Positions 23,602 through 32,043 of a stretch of DNA of 59,890 bases are shown here, piece by piece. The notes beneath the pieces are model-generated. The model was not told the DNA's origin. It searched no databases and was given only the letters and a program-made list of their open reading frames with translations. The DNA is from Lachnospiraceae bacterium (GTDB lineage Bacteria; Bacillota; Clostridia; Lachnospirales; Lachnospiraceae): NCBI GenBank assembly GCA_004557975.1, contig SFEV01000009.1, positions 1 through 59,890 of the forward strand, written 5' to 3'. Made by a program: the position numbers and the translations under genes. Every line of letters starts with the position of its first letter. Position 1 is the first letter of the stretch.

Positions 23602-25689
23602 TCAGATTGCGCCTTCCTTTGTCATCTGCGTCAGTACTTCCTTCAGTCTGACTCTCGCTTCCTCCACATCCACGCCCTCAAGCTGCGCTCCGGCAATATT
23701 CATGTGACCGCCGCCGCCGAGACGTTCCATAATGATCTGAACGTTAACCTCATCAATGGCACGAGCACTGATAAAGATTTTATTGTTGTACTCCGTCAGC
23801 ACAAAAGAGCCCTTCACTCCGATGATATTCAGAAGCTCATTGGCCGCCTGCGCGCCCACCACGTTGGGGCTCTCCAGCCCTTCGCTGGGACAGATACTGA
23901 TGGCATAGCATCCCATAAACAGCTCTGCGTGGCGTACTGCCTCAGCACGGGCCTTGTACGTATCCATATCGTTCCGGAATGCCTTGCGCACCCGTGTCGT
24001 GTCCGCGCCGTAGCGGCGCAGAAATGCAGCGGCCTCAAAGGTACGCATTCCTGTCTTCGCCATAAAGTTGTTCGTATCGATGATAATTCCGGCATACATG
24101 CAGTCAGCCTCCAGAGGCTTCAGACGTATGCTGTCATCATAATACTGCAGAAGCTCCGCCACCATCTCACAGGCTGAGGAAGCGGACGGCTCAATATAGG
24201 ACAGAGCCGCATTCTCGATCTTTTCTGTCCCCTGTCTGTGATGGTCCAGGACCACGATCATTCTGGTCAGGTACAGAAGCTCCTCACATTCCGCCATGCT
24301 GGGGCGGTTTGTGTCCACCACCACGACAACCGTATTGTGATTCGTCATCTCAATGGCCTGTTCATGCGTCAGCAGTAGATTATCCTCATAATCGCTGCAT
24401 TCACGAAGCTTTGCCACCCACGGGCGGATGCCGCCGTTCAAATCTCCCAGGACAATATGCGCCGGTTTCCCCGCCTGCATGGCAGCGCGGCATATGCCGA
24501 CACACGCACCGAGAGAATCTATATCCGTAATCTTATGTCCCATGACAATCACGCGCTCATGGGCTCCGATCAGCTCGCGGAGCGCCTGGGCCTTCACTCT
24601 TGCACGCACACGGGTATTCCGCTCTGAACGCTGCGTCTTGCCGCCGAAAAATGTTATTTTGTCGTAATCCTTTACGACCGCCTGGTCTCCGCCGCGGGCC
24701 AGGGCCATCTCGATGGCCATGCGCGCCGCCTCATAGTTTTTCGCGTAATCGCCGTTGTTCGTTCCGATTCCGATACTGACTGTGACGCTGATGGAATTGC
24801 CGATATTGACGGTCTTCACATCCTCCAGGACAGAGAAACGGTCCTCCTGCATCACTTCCAGACTCTTTCTGTTCACCACAAGAAGATATTTGTCCTTCTC
24901 GAGCTTTTTGATCAGGCCGCCCACAGAGGAAACGTATTTCGTGATCCGACGGTCCACAAGAGCATCCAGCATGGAGCGCCGTATATCCTCCACACTCTCC
25001 ATGGCCTCATCGTAATTATCCATGTAAAGCAGACCAACCACCGGCTTCTGCTCATAATTTTCCTTCTGATACATCGACAGCTCCGTAATGTCGAAGAAGT
25101 GCAGGCCGATCACATAGCATTCGCCGTCACCCTCCCGAAGCTTTTCGATCCCGGCGTGCTGTTCCACCAGATCTTCCAGAGCGATCTTTGTCATGCTGAC
25201 GCGGTACCGCTTGTCCTCATGATCGATCTCTGCCGTGCGCTCCTCATCACCGATGGGAAAATGTGCCGAATTGAGCTGTGGAAACAGGCTGGAAATATTC
25301 TTGTGATAATTCTCACCCTTCCCCGTAATACCAAGCAGCATATCATTCATCCAGAGGATTCTGCCGTCCGGCTGCGCAATCCCGTAAGGAACCGCAAATT
25401 CCTTGATCATTCTCTGTTCTATTCCGCCATATGCATACGCAAAATCAATCAGCTCCTGAAGCACCTTGGGCCGGTAATACAGAGTAAGTGCAATGACAGA
25501 CAGATAAAGAACTGCAGAAAATCCTCCCACAATGCAGCCCGCCAGCGTGTCCACATACAGAACCACCGCCGTCAGGACCAGCAGAAAAAGCATCACTATG
25601 ACACACCAGTACCAGTGCCGCATCAGTTTTCCACTGTATTTCAACTGTGCTTTATTGTCCGATTTATCAAGCTTCATATCCTGTCCCAT
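23602..25689 (-). CDS. gdpP: Cyclic-di-AMP phosphodiesterase GdpP
   Basis: Membrane-bound enzyme of 695 residues that cleaves c-di-AMP to pApA, controlling potassium, osmolyte and wall homeostasis. Two N-terminal membrane segments at about 28-70, a PAS-like domain, a degenerate GGDEF domain (ARGGDQAVVKDYDKITFFGG), then DHH and DHHA1 domains: GHKITDIDSLGA, VVVDTNRP, VLDHHRQG and GGGGHMNIAGAQ. All metal-binding motifs are present. The start is either the ATG at 25689 or the ATG at 25677. The latter has the better ribosome spacing. Confidence 0.94.
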   Translation of the reverse strand: MGQDMKLDKSDNKAQLKYSGKLMRHWYWCVIVMLFLLVLTAVVLYVDTLAGCIVGGFSAVLYLSVIALTLYYRPKVLQELIDFAYAYGGIEQRMIKEFAVPYGIAQPDGRILWMNDMLLGITGKGENYHKNISSLFPQLNSAHFPIGDEERTAEIDHEDKRYRVSMTKIALEDLVEQHAGIEKLREGDGECYVIGLHFFDITELSMYQKENYEQKPVVGLLYMDNYDEAMESVEDIRRSMLDALVDRRITKYVSSVGGLIKKLEKDKYLLVVNRKSLEVMQEDRFSVLEDVKTVNIGNSISVTVSIGIGTNNGDYAKNYEAARMAIEMALARGGDQAVVKDYDKITFFGGKTQRSERNTRVRARVKAQALRELIGAHERVIVMGHKITDIDSLGACVGICRAAMQAGKPAHIVLGDLNGGIRPWVAKLRECSDYEDNLLLTHEQAIEMTNHNTVVVVVDTNRPSMAECEELLYLTRMIVVLDHHRQGTEKIENAALSYIEPSASSACEMVAELLQYYDDSIRLKPLEADCMYAGIIIDTNNFMAKTGMRTFEAAAFLRRYGADTTRVRKAFRNDMDTYKARAEAVRHAELFMGCYAISICPSEGLESPNVVGAQAANELLNIIGVKGSFVLTEYNNKIFISARAIDEVNVQIIMERLGGGGHMNIAGAQLEGVDVEEARVRLKEVLTQMTKEGAI

Positions 25690-25783
25690 CCCTTCCGCCG
25701 TGTACCAGCACGGAACGATTTATCGATTCAATATTTCGTTTATTCTATCACAAAATACAGAGATAGAAAAGTATTTTGTCACT

Positions 25784-26437
25784 TTAGTCCTTCTCGATCA
25801 TGGTCCTAATCTGCTGCATCTCGTCGTCGAGAGCTGCAATTGTCGTCGCGCAGACCCTCAGCTTCTCCACAATTTCGTCCTCATTTTTTACATCTTTCTT
25901 GTATCGCAGCCTGTGATCCACACTGGCCCAGAAATCCATTGCGATCGTCCGGAACTGTACTTCCACCTTTACCGGTGTCTTGCCGCTCTTTAAAAACACA
26001 GGGACCTCCAGAATCAGATGAAGACTTCTGTAGCCATTTTCCTTCGGATTGCGGATGTAATCCTTCGTGCGGATAAGTCTGATATCATCCTGCTGCACCA
26101 GCAGCTCCGCCAGCCGGTAGATATCCTCCTGAAAGGCACAGATGACACGGATTCCGGCCACATCGTACAGATTTTCCTCTATGCTTCTGGCAAAAGATGC
26201 TTCATCCGTAAGCTGACCTTTACGCTGCATCTTTTTTATAATGCTGGCAGGACTTTTCAGCCTGCTCTTGATGGATTCAAAGGGATTGCGGTCATACTGA
26301 AGCGAGAATTCCGCATTCAGCACTTTCAGCTTTGTCTCCACCTCCATGATCGCACACTGATACTTGTTCATCAGCTCTGCATATTTTTTCCCTGTCTCCA
26401 GAAGCTCCATATAGCGTTCTACTTTAAATTCTTCCAT
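25784..26437 (-). CDS. relQ: Small alarmone synthetase (GTP pyrophosphokinase, RelQ/YjbM type)
   Basis: Single-domain (p)ppGpp synthetase of 217 residues that transfers pyrophosphate from ATP to GDP or GTP. The RelA/SpoT synthetase fold is clear: SRLKSPASIIKKMQRKG, DVAGIRVICAFQEDIY, DYIRNPKENGYRSLHLIL, VEVQFRTIAMDFWASVDHRLRYK. No hydrolase, TGS or ACT domain, so it is the short SAS class. GGGAG precedes the ATG. It lies just upstream of gdpP, placing two nucleotide second-messenger enzymes side by side. Confidence 0.92.
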   Translation of the reverse strand: MEEFKVERYMELLETGKKYAELMNKYQCAIMEVETKLKVLNAEFSLQYDRNPFESIKSRLKSPASIIKKMQRKGQLTDEASFARSIEENLYDVAGIRVICAFQEDIYRLAELLVQQDDIRLIRTKDYIRNPKENGYRSLHLILEVPVFLKSGKTPVKVEVQFRTIAMDFWASVDHRLRYKKDVKNEDEIVEKLRVCATTIAALDDEMQQIRTMIEKD

Positions 26438-26672
26438 TTGTATCTCCCTGATTTCTTACTTTCCGTTCATGTTCTCCCATGCGGCACACACAAAACTGCC
26501 TACTATTATATCAGATATGCTTCCGGAAACAAAGATGGATTTTCCGGAAAATATATATTTCTGTCTTTTCTCTGCTGCTGTTTTCATTTTTTGTTCTTTA
26601 CTATCCGTTTTCAGCCATCGATGTACAGCCGGACTGCGACAACCGCACCACCGCAGCTATCCGGAATGTTAA

Positions 26673-26712
26673 AAAGCCCTTAAATACTGATGTTTCAGCA
26701 TTTAAGGGCTTT
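26673..26712 (-). terminator. Terminator of the rpsF-ssb-rpsR operon
   Basis: 18-bp stem (26673-26690 with 26695-26712) with one G-T pair and a 4-base loop. On the minus strand it is followed by TTTTTAAC. It lies 30 bases past the rpsR stop. Confidence 0.9.
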
Positions 26713-26741
26713 CTTTCCATTCGTATGCTACGTCCCGCAGA

Positions 26742-27005
26742 TCAGTCCTGTACGTACGGCATAAGTGCAACGTGACGAGCTCTCTTGATTGCTACTGTCA
26801 GTGCTCTCTGATGCTTTGCACAGTTTCCTGTGATTCTTCTCGGAAGAATTTTTCCTCTCTCAGATACGTATCTCTTCAGCTTATTTACATCCTTGTAATC
26901 GATCTCATTGTTCTCTTTGCCACAGAAAACGCAAACTTTTTTTCTTCTGCGGATGCCGCCTCTTCTCTTCATCGGAGCATCGCCTCTGTCTTTATTGAAT
27001 GCCAT
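26742..27005 (-). CDS. rpsR: 30S ribosomal protein S18
   Basis: S18 of 87 residues (start ATG at 27005 with GGAGG upstream). It carries cysteines in CVFCGKEN and a later NCAKHQR, the zinc-type C+ form. The core (DVNKLKRYVSERGKILPRRITGNCAKHQR) is the conserved S18 block. Last gene of the S6-SSB-S18 operon. Confidence 0.97.
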   Translation of the reverse strand: MAFNKDRGDAPMKRRGGIRRRKKVCVFCGKENNEIDYKDVNKLKRYVSERGKILPRRITGNCAKHQRALTVAIKRARHVALMPYVQD

Positions 27006-27120
27006 TTGGTTCTTCCTCCTTTTACGCATTATACAGGTAAGACAGCCCGGTCTGCAGTCTCACGATCGCTGCCGGACAGTCTTTGCACACAGCTCCGGCA
27101 GATCTCATCTGCCGCAAGCT

Positions 27121-27594
27121 CTAGTTGAACGGAAGCTCTTCATCGATTCCGTCCGGAATATTCATGAATCCGTCTCCTGCAGATGCCTGACTCGGTGACG
27201 GCATCGGAGATGCTGCCATCGGAGCTGCCGCCATCGGAGACGGCTGACGCATCATACCGCTCTCCGCCGCTGCTGCCTTGCTCTCAGCGAATTCCTGATC
27301 TTCTACAACAACGTCTGTTGTATATACTTTCTGGCCATCCCTGTTTGTGTAACTGCCCGTCTGAATACGGCCGGTCACCACAAGCTTTGTACCCTGACGG
27401 AGATATTTTTCAGCAAACTCCGCGCTTCTGCCAAAAGCCACACATCCGATAAAATCTGCGCTCTGGTCACCGTCACGGCGGAATCTGCGGTCAACTGCCA
27501 GCGTATATCTGGCAACTGCCATGGAGTTATCCCCTGCGGAATAACGAACTTCAGGGTCTCTGGTTAAACGTCCCATTAAGATGACTTTGTTCAT
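27121..27594 (-). CDS. ssb: Single-stranded DNA-binding protein
   Basis: SSB of 157 residues with N-terminal OB fold (MNKVILMGRLTRDPEVRY; VDRRFRRDGDQSADFI; GRIQTGSYTNRDG), a low-complexity Met/Ala/Pro/Ser linker and an acidic tip ending DEELPFN, the docking site for replication and repair partners. Lies between rpsF and rpsR, the standard order. Confidence 0.97.
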   Translation of the reverse strand: MNKVILMGRLTRDPEVRYSAGDNSMAVARYTLAVDRRFRRDGDQSADFIGCVAFGRSAEFAEKYLRQGTKLVVTGRIQTGSYTNRDGQKVYTTDVVVEDQEFAESKAAAAESGMMRQPSPMAAAPMAASPMPSPSQASAGDGFMNIPDGIDEELPFN

Positions 27595-27613
27595 TCTATC
27601 TCCTCTTTTCTAT

Positions 27614-27901
27614 CTATGCATCCTGTCTAACGCATAAATATCTGATGACATTTTCCATGATCCGGACACGTTTCTCAACTTCTGCCGGGCATGCTGCATC
27701 AGCTTCAAAGCGAACGAAGTAGTAAAATCCTTCACGCATTTTCTGAATTTCATAAGCGAGCTTTCTCTTTCCCCACTCGTCTACTTCTGTTACAGTACCA
27801 CCGAAACGGGTAATGTACTCTTTCACCTTTTCGATTGTAGCGGCTCTGTCTTCGTCTTCAATTTTTGCGCTGACAACCACTGCTAATTCATATTTGTTCA
27901 T
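27614..27901 (-). CDS. rpsF: 30S ribosomal protein S6
   Basis: S6 of 95 residues (MNKYELAVVVSAKIEDEDR; DEWGKRKLAYEIQKMREGFYYFVRFEA). AAGGAGG precedes the ATG. First gene of the operon. A short stem CCTTG/CAAGG in the leader at about 27930-27950 may sit in a regulatory leader, but I could not match it to the known S6:S18-binding motif. Confidence 0.97.
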   Translation of the reverse strand: MNKYELAVVVSAKIEDEDRAATIEKVKEYITRFGGTVTEVDEWGKRKLAYEIQKMREGFYYFVRFEADAACPAEVEKRVRIMENVIRYLCVRQDA

Positions 27902-27999
27902 GCTACTCGCACCTCCTTATGGTCTCTGGCCCCTTCCCTTGAAAGGAGCAAGGAAATATATATCACGATTTTTGATAATACCATAAAAATCCCGGGAAA

Positions 28000-28194
28000 T
28001 CAAGCAGAATTTGTCTCTTTTCCGCGGAGTCCGCGCGTATTTTTCTCTACCAGCTTTCTCGCAATCATAATCTGATGTCCACAGCCCATGCATTTCAGAC
28101 GAAAATCCGCACCGACACGCAGAATCTCCCATTCCTGGCTTCCGCAGGGATGTTTCTTTTTCAGCTTTACAATCTGCCCTACTTCATATTCCAT
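28000..28194 (-). CDS. DUF951 family protein
   Basis: Small protein of 64 residues beginning MEYEVGQIVKLKKKHPCGS and holding HPCGS and CMGCGH cysteine motifs that look like a small zinc ribbon. The length and motifs match DUF951, a conserved Firmicutes family of unknown function often near rpsF or chromosome-partition genes. The ATG at 28194 has GGGAAGGG upstream. A longer frame to 28290 adds nothing conserved. Confidence 0.88.
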   Translation of the reverse strand: MEYEVGQIVKLKKKHPCGSQEWEILRVGADFRLKCMGCGHQIMIARKLVEKNTRGLRGKETNSA

Positions 28195-28291
28195 ACTGTT
28201 TTTCCCTTCCCTTTGGACTTCTGTTTTCTGATACCTTCCCGCCACAAAAGCATTACTGCCTGCTTTGTTCACAGCAACATGTGAGCCCATC

Positions 28292-29017
28292 TCAGACTCT
28301 GATCGCTCCCAAAACCTTTCCGATGCTGTCAGAAATCAGCAGGTCCGCCTGTCTGTCACGCGGTGTCGGCGCCTTGTTGATTACCACGAGATGTCTTCCT
28401 CTGAAATAATCAATGAGCCCTGCCGCCGGATATACGGCCAGTGAAGTACCTCCGATAATCAGCACATCCGCATGGGAAATATAATAGACAGAATCCTGCA
28501 TCGTCTGCTGATCCAGCCCTTCCTCATACAAAACAACATCCGGCTTGATCACTCCGCCGCACTCACATTTCGGCACATCCCCATCACTGTTTTTCATATA
28601 CAGAGCATCGTATGATCTGCCGCACTTCTGGCAGTAATTGCGGTGAACACTGCCGTGCAGCTCCAGCACACGCTCACTGCCTGCCATCTGGTGCAGGCCG
28701 TCAATGTTCTGGGTCACAACCGCCTTCAGCTTCCCTTTTTTCTCCATTTCCGCCAGCTTCAGATGCGCAGCGTTCGGCTTCACATCGAGGCACAGCATCT
28801 TGTCTTTATAAAAACGGTAGAATTCCTTTGTGTTGCGCACAAAAAATGTATGGCTCAGAATCGTCTCCGGCGGATAGTCATATTTCTGATGGTAAAGTCC
28901 ATCCACACTCCTGAAATCCGGGATGCCGCTCTCCGTGGAGACACCGGCTCCTCCAAAAAATACGATATTATCACTTTCGTCAATGATCTTCTGCAGTTTT
29001 TCTCTTGTATCCTCCAT
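28292..29017 (-). CDS. cobB: NAD-dependent protein deacylase, Sir2 family
   Basis: Sirtuin of 241 residues that removes acetyl or related acyl groups from lysines using NAD. Rossmann motif GAGVSTESGIPDFRS, catalytic TQNIDGLHQ and HGS, zinc site CQKCG plus CECGG, and GGTSLAVYPAAG are all present. No signal peptide. It is close behind sortase B on the same strand, probably by chance. Confidence 0.93.
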   Translation of the reverse strand: MEDTREKLQKIIDESDNIVFFGGAGVSTESGIPDFRSVDGLYHQKYDYPPETILSHTFFVRNTKEFYRFYKDKMLCLDVKPNAAHLKLAEMEKKGKLKAVVTQNIDGLHQMAGSERVLELHGSVHRNYCQKCGRSYDALYMKNSDGDVPKCECGGVIKPDVVLYEEGLDQQTMQDSVYYISHADVLIIGGTSLAVYPAAGLIDYFRGRHLVVINKAPTPRDRQADLLISDSIGKVLGAIRV

Positions 29018-29040
29018 TTTGCACCATCCTTTCAGCGGAC

Positions 29041-29961
29041 CTATTTCGCCACGTACACCTGTGTCAGTTTCCCCAGCACGACAAACCGTGTCGCGTCATC
29101 GCCGGTACACGTGGAGAGCGTCATGATCCTGTCATCCTTCGTCACTGTCACGTCGTCATTTTCCACCACTGAATTTTCAAACATCGATGTAATCCACGGC
29201 GTAAACTCCTCGTCCTTAAACATCACCTGGTACGTCATTCCTGTCTTGTTCACAACAGCCGCGGAAAAAATGCGGTACTGATAAATTCTGTCAGCCGTAA
29301 ACATCCAGAAAAATTTGCTTTTCTTAAACGTCTCTGCCTCGTTAAACTGCTTCAGCTTTCCGAACATCGAGCCGTCTTTCATATTATGGCCGTAGATAAT
29401 CGTATTCTGATCCGTATAATCATCCCTGTTGTCACAGTTCATGAAAAGGCAGCCTGCGAAATTGTCTGTCTTTTCAAAGGTTCTGTGCAGATAATAGTCG
29501 TTGTCCTCCCCCTGTACCACCGGATAGGAAATGTCAAGGGCCCGGATCCTGAGCCATCCCACAATATCCTCATTGACCTCCGTAAGCGACGCAAAATCAA
29601 TGGGATTCTTCATAACGGGAAGTGATACCTCCTCGCCGTTTTCCACAACGGTCTCCATCCTGACTTCCTGTCCCGTGACATGCTGCAGTGCTTCGTCCTC
29701 TTCCAGTCCGTCAAGATCTGTCAGGATATCCGGCTGCGCCGGTTCCTCCCCGTCATCCACTGCATAGCTGCTCTCCAGGTTGTCGTATTCGTCCGCACTC
29801 TTTTTATATTCTTTATAAAATCCGTACAATGTATACGCCGAAAAGAGAAATACACACAGGGCAATCACCATCAGAATTGCACTGATGACATCACCGAAGG
29901 TTTTCTTTCTCTTCTTTTTGGGGCGTTTCCTGCTGTTATCCTCTCTGTATCTGCTTCCCAT
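29041..29961 (-). CDS. srtB: Class B sortase
   Basis: Membrane-anchored transpeptidase of about 306 residues. A basic N-terminus is followed by one membrane segment at about 25-47, an acidic linker, and the sortase barrel with catalytic His in TIIYGHNM, Cys in LSTCTGDDATRFV and Arg four residues further. It links LPXTG-like or NPQTN-like proteins to the wall or builds pili. No substrate gene is adjacent. The ATG at 29961 follows GGTGAT. The ATG at 29982 is an alternative that nearly touches the kinase stop. It follows a two-component pair, which may control it. Confidence 0.9.
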   Translation of the reverse strand: MGSRYREDNSRKRPKKKRKKTFGDVISAILMVIALCVFLFSAYTLYGFYKEYKKSADEYDNLESSYAVDDGEEPAQPDILTDLDGLEEDEALQHVTGQEVRMETVVENGEEVSLPVMKNPIDFASLTEVNEDIVGWLRIRALDISYPVVQGEDNDYYLHRTFEKTDNFAGCLFMNCDNRDDYTDQNTIIYGHNMKDGSMFGKLKQFNEAETFKKSKFFWMFTADRIYQYRIFSAAVVNKTGMTYQVMFKDEEFTPWITSMFENSVVENDDVTVTKDDRIMTLSTCTGDDATRFVVLGKLTQVYVAK

Positions 29962-29983
29962 ATAATCACCGCTTTCCTGCATT

Positions 29984-31168
29984 TCACCGCTTTTTCAGAC
30001 ACTGATTTCTGAACGGCTGACGTCTCTGAGGTTCATACTGCTTTGTACCGCTGGTTGGAATACTGACAATAAACCGCGTGCTTCTCGTATCACTGGTCGC
30101 TGAAATAGCTCCGCCGTGCAGCTCCACAATCTGCTTTGCGATGGCAAGTCCAAGACCGGCTCCGCCTGTCTTGCTGGACCGCGCATCATCCACACGGTAA
30201 AACTTCTCAAATATCATTTCCAGCTTCTTCTGCGGAATCTGCGGACCTTCATTCGTAAAAATAATTGTAATCCTGCCGTCTCCGCCTCTCGCCTGAATCA
30301 GAATCTGCGTCCCCTCATATCCGTATGCCGCCGCATTGCGCAGAAGGTTGTCAAACACACGGGCCAGCTTGTCAGGATCACCCTGAACCATCAGACGTTC
30401 CTCCACATCCACTGCGCACGTCATGTTTTTCTCGCTCAGCATTCCATAGCTCTCATCCGCAAGCTGTTCCAGAAGAATCGAGAGGTCCAGCTCCTCCTTT
30501 TCCAGAACAATATCCTGGAGGTTGAAACGCGTAATATCAAAAAATTCATTGATCAGCTCTTCGAGACGGATTGCTTTTTCAAGTGTTATGTGCGTGTATT
30601 TCGCCCGTTCTTCCGCCGGCATATCCGGATGTTCATCGAGCATCGTCAGATATGCGGTCACTGCAGTCAGAGGAGTCTTCAGATCATGGGCAAGATATAC
30701 CACAAGCTCCTTTTTCTTCTGTTCACTCTCCGCCGCCTGCTTCTCGCGCCGCAAAAGCTTCATCTTCAGAGAGCTCATCTTCTCTGCCATGGGCTCCAGC
30801 TCCGGAACCAGCACAATCGGTTCGTCCGAGCCGTTGAGAATCTTCTCCAGGGCATCGCTGATGTCATTCAGATATTTCGTCATACGTCCGATCGATATAT
30901 AGAAAAAGAACAGGAACAGGATGCAGAAGCCGCCGACCACAAACAGTGATTTGTTGTACGTAAAAATCTGCCGGTAACACTCCTCGGCCCTCCACTGGTC
31001 CATACCGAGCTTTGTAAAGATGCGCACCATAAAGCCCGCAAAGCTGTCCTGAAAAATCCCGTCCACCAGAAAGGTCAGAATTCCATATCCAACCGCCACT
31101 GCAAGAATCGCCAGAAGCACTGTGCGAAGTAAAATTGTTCTTTTCAGTCTGCTGTAATTATTTTTCAA
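29984..31168 (-). CDS. VanS-like sensor histidine kinase
   Basis: Membrane kinase of 394 residues: two membrane segments (about 14-35 and 75-95) around a short outer loop, a HAMP-like linker, phospho-acceptor His in VYLAHDLKTPLTAV, N box NLLRNAAAYG, and FEKFYRVDDARSSKTGGAGLGLAIAK. The acceptor region resembles VanS. The start is TTG at 31168, overlapping the regulator stop, so translation is coupled. No vanHAX or D,D-carboxypeptidase genes are nearby, so vancomycin resistance is not implied. The sortase gene follows directly. Confidence 0.88.
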   Translation of the reverse strand: MKNNYSRLKRTILLRTVLLAILAVAVGYGILTFLVDGIFQDSFAGFMVRIFTKLGMDQWRAEECYRQIFTYNKSLFVVGGFCILFLFFFYISIGRMTKYLNDISDALEKILNGSDEPIVLVPELEPMAEKMSSLKMKLLRREKQAAESEQKKKELVVYLAHDLKTPLTAVTAYLTMLDEHPDMPAEERAKYTHITLEKAIRLEELINEFFDITRFNLQDIVLEKEELDLSILLEQLADESYGMLSEKNMTCAVDVEERLMVQGDPDKLARVFDNLLRNAAAYGYEGTQILIQARGGDGRITIIFTNEGPQIPQKKLEMIFEKFYRVDDARSSKTGGAGLGLAIAKQIVELHGGAISATSDTRSTRFIVSIPTSGTKQYEPQRRQPFRNQCLKKR

Positions 31169-31856
31169 CCTTGTACCCTACTCCCCACACGGTCTTGATA
31201 AAATCGCTCTTTCTTCTTCCGTCTCCCATTTTCTCTCTGAGATGACGGATATGTACCATTACTGTGTTATTGCTGTTTTTAAAATACTTTTCTTTCCAGA
31301 TCTGCTCAAAAAGCTGTTCGGAGCTGATCACCTTCCCCCTGTTCTCGCAGAGCAGCCACAGGATATCAAATTCGATAGGTGTCAGAACAAGCTCCCGCTC
31401 ATTGTATATACATTCATGGGTATCGCGGTTCATCAGAAGGCCTGCAAAATCAATGGTATTCTCCTGCTGCCTGGGATTATTCTCATTATACTTCGTGTAG
31501 CGGCGAAGCTGTGCCTTGACCCGCGCCACCAGCTCCAGCGGATTGAACGGCTTTGCTATGTAATCGTCCGCCCCCAGCGTAAGCCCCGTTATTTTGTCTG
31601 TAGATTCTGTCTTTGCCGTCAGCATGATAACCGGAAATCTGTGTTTCTCGCGGAGCTTCTGCAGTACGCGGAAGCCATCCACATCCGGCAGCATCACATC
31701 CAGAAGCGCCAGGTCCGGCGTCTGCTGCGCCACCATCTTCAGAGCCTCCCGCCCCGTGTACGCCAGCATCACCTCGTATCCTTCATTTTTCAGATACAGT
31801 GCGATAACCTCCGCAATTTCCTTTTCATCATCCAGAACTAAAATCCTGCTGCTCAT
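31158..31856 (-). CDS. VanR-like response regulator, OmpR family
   Basis: Regulator of 232 residues: receiver domain (ILVLDDEKEIAEVIALYL; phospho-acceptor Asp in LLDVMLPDVDG; Lys in IAKPFNP) and C-terminal winged helix (LTPIEFDILWLLCENRGKVISSEQLFEQIW; VMVHIRHLREKMG). I use the ATG at 31856 after a GGGGGG run, because the domain starts there. The frame runs further upstream without conserved sequence. It overlaps the kinase gene. Confidence 0.9.
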   Translation of the reverse strand: MSSRILVLDDEKEIAEVIALYLKNEGYEVMLAYTGREALKMVAQQTPDLALLDVMLPDVDGFRVLQKLREKHRFPVIMLTAKTESTDKITGLTLGADDYIAKPFNPLELVARVKAQLRRYTKYNENNPRQQENTIDFAGLLMNRDTHECIYNERELVLTPIEFDILWLLCENRGKVISSEQLFEQIWKEKYFKNSNNTVMVHIRHLREKMGDGRRKSDFIKTVWGVGYKVEK

Positions 31857-32043
31857 GATCCCCCCGTCTCTGACGAAAACCAGCCATCCGGTTTCCGTCC
31901 AAAAATGCATGCGGACCGCCGCAAGCGATGCATGAAATTCCATCCCGGTGGAACCTCTCTGCATCTGTTTGCGGCAGCCCGCCCCTCACGGCATCTGCCG
32001 CTTGCTTTCCTCTCTTTTACATATCTGCCTGCCGGACAGCCTC

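Noticed and set aside
27902..27960. Ribosomal S6:S18 leader RNA before rpsF
   Set aside because: Only a 5-bp stem could be drawn by eye and the known binding motif was not found, so it is mentioned with rpsF but not called.
29984..31856. Vancomycin resistance from VanRS-like genes
   Set aside because: No vanH, vanA/B/G-type ligase, vanX or vanY genes are in the window, and VanRS-like pairs are common in Clostridia without resistance.
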